9,793 nucleotides of DNA from Chloroflexota bacterium (GTDB taxonomy: Bacteria > Chloroflexota > Anaerolineae > Anaerolineales > Villigracilaceae), in the NCBI GenBank assembly GCA_021812905.1, contig JAKAMM010000043.1, positions 1 to 9,793 of the forward strand, given 5' to 3'. Made by a program: the position numbers and the translations under genes. Position 1 is the first letter of the stretch, and each line of letters starts with the position of its first letter. Below the pieces are notes generated by a model. That model saw only the letters and a program-made list of their open reading frames with translations. It was not told where the DNA came from and made no database searches. Positions 5,109 to 9,793 of this stretch are shown piece after piece.

Positions 5109-7640
5109 ATGGAAGTTTTAGATTTAGTCAACTATAGTTATGAGCAGGGTAAACATGTTCTTGAGAACAGGGATTCTGAAACTCTCAGAGAACATGGTCA
5201 GTTTTTGACTCCGCCTAATACTGCTCATTATATGGCAAAAAGGTTGGGCCAAATTCATTCTGGCGCAACTATCATTGAGCCTTCCATTGGTTCTGGCGTG
5301 CTGGCGTGTGCTGTTATTGAGAAACTTATTGCAGAGAATCAGCCCATGGAAATTTGGCTGGATGCTTATGAAACAGACAAAGAACTCTGTGATGTAGCTC
5401 GTGATGTTCTCACTCTTGCAAGTAAAAAGGCCGAACAAAGCGGAATCAAAATCCATTGGCAGGTTTTTCAGGAAGATTTTGTGCTGGCTTGCCTGCCCGA
5501 ACACCAGCCATCTCTTTTTGGAATAGAGCAGTCGCGCCGAAAGACTTATGATTTTGTTATCAGCAACCCCCCCTACTTTAAACTCAACGCAGAAGATAAA
5601 CGCGTAAAAGCCATTGCAGGAAAAATCAATGGGCATACCAATATCTACACCATATTTATAGCGTTGAGTACGAAACTGCTTACATCAGGAGGAAAAGCTT
5701 GTTTTATTGTGCCGCGTAGTTTTTGTTCAGGCATTTACTTCTCGGAATTTCGCCGTGATCTGCTAAGGGATGTGACCCCGTTGGCAATTCATGTTTTTCA
5801 ATCACGCAATGATGTTTTCAAAGGCGACAAAGTTTTACAGGAAAATGTCATTTTCTCTTTTGAGAAATTGTCCCAGCCAAAAGAGCAAAGATATTGGGCA
5901 GGCTCGGTTAATATCTCGGTTTCCAAAGACGATTCGGAACTAAATGAAAATGTTCTTAATCGTCAAGTCTCATTCCAACATTTCCTAAACGATAGAGATG
6001 GGCAAGTGTTTTTTAGGTTACCTACAGGTATTCATGATGAACAAATTTTGGATGCGGTTGACCATTGGGATGGTTCACTTGAAAAGTATGGCTGGCAAGT
6101 TTCCACAGGGAGGATTGTGCCATTTCGAGCCAAGCATTTACTCAAGGAAAAATTAACAACAAGAAATGGAACATTCCCTTTGCTCTGGATGCAAAATGTC
6201 AAGCCTTACTATGTCGAGTATCCACTGAGCGAATTTGACAAACCGCAGGCCATTTCTACACAAGATGCCGTGTTGCTTGTTCCCAATTCAAACTATGTTT
6301 TATTGCGGCGGTTTAGCTCAAAAGAAGATCGCCGACGTTTAATTTCCGCTCCATTAATTGGCAAAGATTTTAATTTTGAACAAATTGGTTTCGAGAATCA
6401 TTTAAATTTTATTTATAGTAAAAAAAGCGTTCTTTTGCCGTCTGAAGCTATCGGTTTGTCCGCACTTTTTAATAGTGCAATTGTTGATCGCTATTTCCGA
6501 ATTGTTAATGGAAACACACAAGTCAATGCGGCAGAATTACGCATATTATCCCTGCCGCCTGTGGAAGTTATCAGAAGTATTGGCGAAAAGATCCAACAGA
6601 TTCAAAACCCCACTGCCGAAAAGGCCGATAATATTATCTTTTCAACACTTTGGCAAATGAACTTGCTTGCTGAAGAATTTCCGATGATTCAGGAGACTAG
6701 ACTAACTATGGGAAAAATAGAACAGGCTCAGGAAGTTTTGGAAGCGCTTGGTTTACCTTCTGCTCAACAAAATGAAATTTCGGCATTAACGCTATTGACG
6801 CTTGCCCAACTATCAGAAAAAACGCAATGGAAGGATGCTGCCAGTCAGAATTTACGGGTCCATGATATTCTGATTAAAATCAAACAGGATTATGGACGGG
6901 AATATGCTGAAAATAGCAGAGAAACCATTCGCCGCAAAGTTTTACATCAATTTGAACAGGCAGGCATTGTCGTTCGCAACGCGGATGATCCATCACGCCC
7001 AACTAACAGCGGTTTGAACAACTATATTTTGTCTGGTCTAGTTCTAGATGTTCTGCATTCTTATGGCACATCAAAATGGAAATCAACGGTCAACAAATTT
7101 CTTGCTCAGCAAGGATCATTATTGGTAACCTACCAAAAAGCCAGAGAGCAAAATAAAGTTCCTTTGCGGGTGGCAGATGGAAAAGTTTACAAATTATCAC
7201 CAGGCAAACACAATAAACTTGAAGTCGCCATTGTTGAAGAATTTGCTCCGCGTTTTGCGCCAGGCGCAAAACTTATTTATCTTGGTGATACAGCAAAAAA
7301 GACATTGGTGTTTGATGAATCTGCTTTTGCCAAACTTAGTATTCCTGTTTCAGGACACGGTAAATTTCCTGATGCGATTCTGTATGATATAAAAAGGAAA
7401 TGGCTTTTCTTGATCGAGGCTGTAACCTCACATGGGCCTGTCTCGCCGAAACGTCAATTTGAACTTGAAAAGTTATTTGAAAAGTGCAAAGTTGGAAAAG
7501 TATATGTAACTGCTTTTCTGGATTTTGCCAACTATAAGAAATATGCAAATGAAATTGCTTGGGAAACCGAAGTCTGGATTGCAGAGATGCCTTCACACAT
7601 GATCCACTTTAACGGCGATAAATTTTTAGGGCCAAGATAA
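5109..7640 (+). CDS. Fused adenine DNA methyltransferase and BsuBI/PstI-type restriction endonuclease
   Basis: One 843-residue polypeptide carrying both halves of a restriction-modification system. Residues 1 to about 520 are an N6-adenine DNA methyltransferase: REHGQFLTPP (27-36, motif X), EPSIGSG (57-63, motif I, S-adenosylmethionine binding), an acidic motif II near Glu88 and catalytic NPPY (153-156). Residues about 530-642 match the winged-helix N-terminal domain of BsuBI/PstI endonucleases (RLTMGKIEQAQEVLEALGLP; NSRETIRRKVLHQFEQAG at 602-619). Residues about 710-843 match the catalytic domain: LIYLGDTAKK, FPDAILYD (753-760), LIEAVTSHGP (768-777), WETEVWIAE and HMIHFNGDKFLGP. In BsuBI and PstI these are two separate proteins of about 500 and 320 residues; the sum fits this length. 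By family, CTGCAG is the likely target, which is inference. The ATG at 5109 was preferred over 5016 because the frame before it overlaps promoter elements. A+T-rich, probably acquired. Confidence 0.93.
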   Translation: MEVLDLVNYSYEQGKHVLENRDSETLREHGQFLTPPNTAHYMAKRLGQIHSGATIIEPSIGSGVLACAVIEKLIAENQPMEIWLDAYETDKELCDVARDVLTLASKKAEQSGIKIHWQVFQEDFVLACLPEHQPSLFGIEQSRRKTYDFVISNPPYFKLNAEDKRVKAIAGKINGHTNIYTIFIALSTKLLTSGGKACFIVPRSFCSGIYFSEFRRDLLRDVTPLAIHVFQSRNDVFKGDKVLQENVIFSFEKLSQPKEQRYWAGSVNISVSKDDSELNENVLNRQVSFQHFLNDRDGQVFFRLPTGIHDEQILDAVDHWDGSLEKYGWQVSTGRIVPFRAKHLLKEKLTTRNGTFPLLWMQNVKPYYVEYPLSEFDKPQAISTQDAVLLVPNSNYVLLRRFSSKEDRRRLISAPLIGKDFNFEQIGFENHLNFIYSKKSVLLPSEAIGLSALFNSAIVDRYFRIVNGNTQVNAAELRILSLPPVEVIRSIGEKIQQIQNPTAEKADNIIFSTLWQMNLLAEEFPMIQETRLTMGKIEQAQEVLEALGLPSAQQNEISALTLLTLAQLSEKTQWKDAASQNLRVHDILIKIKQDYGREYAENSRETIRRKVLHQFEQAGIVVRNADDPSRPTNSGLNNYILSGLVLDVLHSYGTSKWKSTVNKFLAQQGSLLVTYQKAREQNKVPLRVADGKVYKLSPGKHNKLEVAIVEEFAPRFAPGAKLIYLGDTAKKTLVFDESAFAKLSIPVSGHGKFPDAILYDIKRKWLFLIEAVTSHGPVSPKRQFELEKLFEKCKVGKVYVTAFLDFANYKKYANEIAWETEVWIAEMPSHMIHFNGDKFLGPR

Positions 7641-7669
7641 CCCCCACACTGAAATACTCGCCATTGAGT

Positions 7670-7681
7670 AAAGGTAAAATA
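7670..7681 (+). promoter_or_regulatory. -10 element before the truncated MOSC gene
   Basis: AAAGGTAAAATA contains a TAAAAT -10-like box (7675-7680) ending 6 nt before the ATG at 7687. The same 12 bases recur at 7911-7922 before the MNT gene at the same distance from its ATG, which suggests a real shared promoter element. No matching -35 box was recognised. Confidence 0.5.
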
Positions 7682-7686
7682 TAACT

Positions 7687-7893
7687 ATGCACCTTCTTAG
7701 CGTAAACATCGGTCAAAAGCGAACCCAGCCAAAGGGAAACGAATTGGAAACAACGGGGATTTATAAACTTCCGACTCAAGAACCGGTTGAGATCAAGTTA
7801 CTTGGAATTCAAAGTGATTTCATCTGCGACCAAAAGAATCACGGGGGGTCTGCTTCGACGGGATGCGGCGGAGGAAAACGCGCGGCGTGTTGA
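7687..7893 (+). pseudogene. Truncated MOSC-domain gene, copy 1
   Basis: The first 54 residues (7687-7848) match the N-terminus of YiiM-like MOSC-domain proteins, which handle molybdenum-cofactor sulfur or related redox chemistry: VNIGQKRTQPKGNELETTGI, then PVEIKLLGI and FICDQKNHGG. Full-length relatives have about 210-220 residues. After NHGG, where PDQA(I/V)Y should follow, the similarity stops abruptly and 14 unrelated residues lead to a stop at 7893. The catalytic cysteine region is missing, so the product is not expected to work. The second copy at 9438 shows what the sequence should continue with. The sequence from 7849 to the MNT start at 7927 is unassigned; one frame reads LLRRDAAEENARRVESARG and ends at 7918. 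Confidence 0.8.
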
Positions 7894-7910
7894 GTCCGCA
7901 CGAGGTGGAA

Positions 7911-7922
7911 AAAGGTAAAATA
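7911..7922 (+). promoter_or_regulatory. -10 element of the MNT-HEPN operon
   Basis: AAAGGTAAAATA, identical to 7670-7681, holds a TAAAAT box (7916-7921) ending 6 nt before the MNT ATG at 7928. TTGAGT at 7890-7895 is a possible -35, but the 20-bp spacing is long. No Shine-Dalgarno sequence lies at normal distance, consistent with leaderless translation of the first gene. Confidence 0.5.
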
Positions 7923-7927
7923 AAGGC

Positions 7928-8260
7928 ATGAACACGAAAGTGCCAGCGCGTATCAGGAAACTGATGAAAGAATTGAAGGAAGGACTTGTCCGCATTTATG
8001 GGGACAAGTTGGAAGCCGTCTACTTGTACGGATCGTATGCGCGCGGGGATTATCGTCAGGGGTCGGATGTGGACGTAATGATTTTATTGAAAGATTACAA
8101 GAGCTACTGGGATGAACTTAATCGTATCAGTTACCTTGCCAGCGATATTTCCCTTGAACATGAAGTAACAGTAAGTTGTTTGATCATGAAAGAGATACAA
8201 TGGAAACAATCGGATATGCCTGTGCTTCGCAATATCCGCAAGGAAGGGGTGCCTGCATGA
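7928..8260 (+). CDS. MNT-type minimal nucleotidyltransferase (antitoxin of an MNT-HEPN pair)
   Basis: A 110-residue minimal nucleotidyltransferase of the polymerase-beta superfamily. The signature GSYARGDYRQGSDVDV (residues 35-50) gives the GS...SDxD active site, with metal ligands Asp47 and Asp49; the position of a third acidic residue is less certain. In studied MNT-HEPN pairs the MNT protein neutralises the HEPN ribonuclease by attaching AMP to a tyrosine near its active site, and that is the expected role here. The gene overlaps the HEPN gene by four bases (ATGA), so the two are translationally coupled. It is preceded 6 nt upstream by a TAAAAT box and lacks a ribosome binding site. It lies directly after a broken MOSC gene, consistent with insertion of the module at that point. 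Confidence 0.9.
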   Translation: MNTKVPARIRKLMKELKEGLVRIYGDKLEAVYLYGSYARGDYRQGSDVDVMILLKDYKSYWDELNRISYLASDISLEHEVTVSCLIMKEIQWKQSDMPVLRNIRKEGVPA

Positions 8261-8634
8261 ATGAGTACACCCGCAAATTGCTGGACAAGGCAGTTGACAC
8301 TATTGAAGGCGCTGGACTTTTACTCGACCATGGAAAAACAGACCTTGCCGCAGGCCGCGCATATTATGCCCTTTTCTATATCGCCGAAGCTTTGCTGAAC
8401 GAAAAGGGACTTCAATTCAGCAAGCATGGCGACGTAATCGGCGCGTATGGAAAAGAGTTTTCCAAGACAAAATTACTCGACCAAAAATTCCATCGCTGGC
8501 TAAGAACGGGATTTGATACTCGGCTTATTAGCGATTATCATGTTGACACAAATATTGAAGCGGTTATTGTTTCGGACATGATTAATCAAGCGTGGGAATT
8601 TTTGGAAGCCGCACGAGAGTATTTGGGAAAATAG
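8257..8634 (+). CDS. HEPN-domain protein (toxin of an MNT-HEPN pair)
   Basis: A 125-residue all-helical HEPN-domain protein, the probable toxin and ribonuclease of the module. The N-terminal helices carry AAGRAYYALFYIAEALLNEK (31-50), typical of this HEPN group, followed by KHGDVIGAYGKEF. Near the C-terminus RLISDYHVD gives an R-x5-H arrangement (Arg89, His95), fitting the R-x4-6-H catalytic motif, with Tyr94 inside it as the kind of residue the MNT partner may AMPylate. The ATG at 8257 was chosen because it overlaps the MNT stop (ATGA), with AGGAAGG upstream; the longer frame from 8176 lies inside the MNT gene and has no family similarity. The module may act as abortive-infection defence or plasmid-style stabilisation; the sequence does not decide which. 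Confidence 0.9.
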   Translation: MNEYTRKLLDKAVDTIEGAGLLLDHGKTDLAAGRAYYALFYIAEALLNEKGLQFSKHGDVIGAYGKEFSKTKLLDQKFHRWLRTGFDTRLISDYHVDTNIEAVIVSDMINQAWEFLEAAREYLGK

Positions 8635-8713
8635 AATTGCCAGTTCGAGATAAAATGAGCCAGAGCGCGTGTGGGGCAGGAAGGAAGGGAGGCGAAGTTC
8701 TCGCTTTCTGTGG

Positions 8714-8719
8714 CAAAAT
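8714..8719 (+). promoter_or_regulatory. -10-like box of the HD hydrolase gene
   Basis: CAAAAT, within TGGCAAAATAGG, ends 7 nt before the ATG at 8727. It differs from TAAAAT by one base but keeps the same spacing to the start codon as four other genes in the window. A second TAAAAT at 8651-8656 could also drive the gene, giving a 60-70 nt leader. Confidence 0.4.
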
Positions 8720-8726
8720 AGGTCTC

Positions 8727-9383
8727 ATGACCCAACAAGAGATCATCCAAAAAACAGCCGAACATATAAAACAGGAATTCTCGGACGATTCGTCCGGCCA
8801 CGATTGGTGGCATATTTATCGCGTCTGGAAGAACGCTATTACGATCAGCGAACACGAAAAAGCGGATTCTTTCATCGTCCAGCTCGCGGCCCTGCTCCAT
8901 GACCTGGACGATTGGAAGTTCAACGAAACCGAAGATGAAACTCCTCAGCGCGCCAGGGCATGGATGGAGTCATGCAAGGTTAATTCTCGCACTGTTGATC
9001 AGGTCTGCGAGATCATCACGCATATTTCCTACAAGGGCGCGAAGGTTGAGAACAAACTGAAAAGCATCGAGGGCTTCATTGTCCAGGATGCCGACCGTCT
9101 GGATGCCATCGGCGCGATCGGGATTGGCCGCGCCTTCGCTTACGGCGGTTACAAAAACAGGATGATGTACGATCCTGATTCCCCGCCGCAAATGCACGCG
9201 ACCTTCGAACAATATAAGAACAGCAAAAGCGCGACCATCAATCACTTCTATGAAAAATTACTCCTGCTCAAGGACAGGATGAACACGCCCACTGCAAAGC
9301 GGATTGCTGCACAAAGGCATGAGACCATGGTTGAATTTCTTGACCAATTTATGAGCGAGTGGGAAGGCAGGGATGTAAGTTGA
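8727..9383 (+). CDS. HD-domain phosphohydrolase (YpgQ/YedJ-like)
   Basis: A 218-residue HD-superfamily metal-dependent phosphohydrolase, similar to YpgQ/YedJ-type proteins, some of which hydrolyse nucleoside triphosphates. Metal ligands are recognisable in order: GHDWWHIYRVW (His25/His29), the paired LLHDLDD (His58, Asp59), ITHISYKG (His99) and QDADRLDAIGAIG (Asp121/Asp123). The length is usual for the family and no extra domain is seen. The ATG at 8727 was chosen because family similarity begins there. The open frame extends back to 8592, overlapping the HEPN gene by 43 nt and reading through 90 nt of non-coding spacer, which is unlikely. It is G+C-richer than the restriction gene and is probably a resident housekeeping gene rather than part of the toxin-antitoxin pair, though a role in defence by nucleotide degradation cannot be excluded. 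Confidence 0.87.
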   Translation: MTQQEIIQKTAEHIKQEFSDDSSGHDWWHIYRVWKNAITISEHEKADSFIVQLAALLHDLDDWKFNETEDETPQRARAWMESCKVNSRTVDQVCEIITHISYKGAKVENKLKSIEGFIVQDADRLDAIGAIGIGRAFAYGGYKNRMMYDPDSPPQMHATFEQYKNSKSATINHFYEKLLLLKDRMNTPTAKRIAAQRHETMVEFLDQFMSEWEGRDVS

Positions 9384-9437
9384 AGGCATAAGCGCGGCGT
9401 GTCGGTATGATACAAATTCGGGAAAGGCGATCCTCAA

Positions 9438-9785
9438 ATGGAACTTGTCATTGTGAATATCGGAAGCGAATGGACCCAGCCCAAAGGGAACGAGATCGAA
9501 ACGACGGGAATTTATAAACTTCCAACCCGTGCACCGGTGGAGATTACAACACTTGGCATCAGGGAAGATTTTATCTGCGATCAAAAGAATCACAGCGGAC
9601 CGGATCAGGCGATCTACGTTTGTGGCGCGGCGGATTATGTTCGGTGGTCAAAAGAATGGGGACGTGAGATCGAAGCGGGCACTTTTGGCGAGAATCTAAC
9701 CGTCAGCGAACTGGAAAGCGCGCATGTCAACGTTGGCGATCGGCTCACACGAAGAAACTTGGCTGGCGGCATCTTTTTTATATGA
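9438..9785 (+). CDS. Truncated MOSC-domain protein, copy 2
   Basis: N-terminal half of a YiiM-like MOSC-domain protein. Residues 1 to about 103 fit the family: VNIGSEWTQPKGNEIETTGI, FICDQKNHSGPDQAIYVCG, then the FGENLTVSELE block (83-93) and VNVGDRL. The family normally continues with a strand and an R-x-PC cysteine motif to about 210-220 residues. Here the frame instead runs into TRRNLAGGIFFI and stops at 9785, so a second truncation or frameshift lies near 9747. The window ends 8 nt later, so what replaced the rest cannot be seen. It matches copy 1 at 7687 closely over the first 50 residues (for example IYKLPT and FICDQKNH), so the two are tandem paralogues. A TATGAT box (9406-9411) and GGGAAAGG (9420-9427) could serve as promoter and weak ribosome binding site. 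Function doubtful. Confidence 0.72.
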   Translation: MELVIVNIGSEWTQPKGNEIETTGIYKLPTRAPVEITTLGIREDFICDQKNHSGPDQAIYVCGAADYVRWSKEWGREIEAGTFGENLTVSELESAHVNVGDRLTRRNLAGGIFFI

Positions 9786-9793
9786 CTCTCATC

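Noticed and set aside
5124..5636. 170-codon minus-strand frame within the methyltransferase region
   Set aside because: It lies opposite conserved methyltransferase motifs and shows no domain or ribosome binding site of its own.
8592..8726. Upstream extension of the HD protein from an ATG inside the HEPN gene
   Set aside because: It overlaps the HEPN gene by 43 nt, then reads through spacer; HD family similarity starts at 8727.
1..9793. CRISPR array, tRNA or rRNA genes, insertion sequence with transposase
   Set aside because: No regularly spaced repeats, no cloverleaf or rRNA-like sequence, and no transposase or integrase reading frame were seen on either strand.

Overview
The window looks like accessory DNA from an environmental bacterium, most probably a member of the Chloroflexota (Anaerolineae-like). 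That is an inference from the style of the ABC exporter and from promoters placed directly in front of start codons; nothing in the window proves the taxon. Base composition changes along the sequence. The ABC exporter and the HD hydrolase are G+C-rich, while the AbiEii-type gene and the restriction-modification gene are clearly A+T-richer, which suggests a mosaic of resident and acquired genes.

Layout. Positions 1-1330 hold a stand-alone AbiEii-type nucleotidyltransferase whose C-terminus resembles a WYL domain; it lies between two copies of a 16-bp repeat. Positions 1437-2233 are a small operon: a MerR regulator, with a textbook 19-bp-spacer promoter/operator, overlapping a carboxymuconolactone-decarboxylase-family gene. 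On the minus strand, 2317-2478 is the orphaned 3' end of a second ABC exporter gene. It abuts a RelE/ParE-like toxin (2479-2737) that appears frameshifted by a small deletion; the toxin's antitoxin (2734-2946) is still open. Next, still on the minus strand, is an intact type I ABC exporter half-transporter (2997-4952) with an unusual linker inside its ATPase domain.

Reading rightwards from a divergent intergenic region with inverted repeats, 5109-7640 encodes one 843-residue polypeptide: an N6-adenine DNA methyltransferase fused in frame to a complete BsuBI/PstI-type restriction endonuclease. After it come a truncated MOSC gene (7687), an MNT-HEPN toxin-antitoxin pair with a 4-nt overlap (7928-8634), an HD-domain phosphohydrolase (8727-9383) and a second, longer but also truncated MOSC gene (9438-9785).

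Taken together this is a small defence island. It carries a self-contained restriction-modification enzyme, an abortive-infection-type nucleotidyltransferase, an MNT-HEPN module and the remains of a RelE-type module, set among metabolic and transport genes that show truncation and duplication scars. The most striking signals are the one-chain PstI-like restriction-modification fusion, the AbiEii-WYL-like fusion, the decayed toxin beside an intact antitoxin, and five genes whose -10 box ends only 6-7 nt before the ATG, which predicts leaderless mRNAs.
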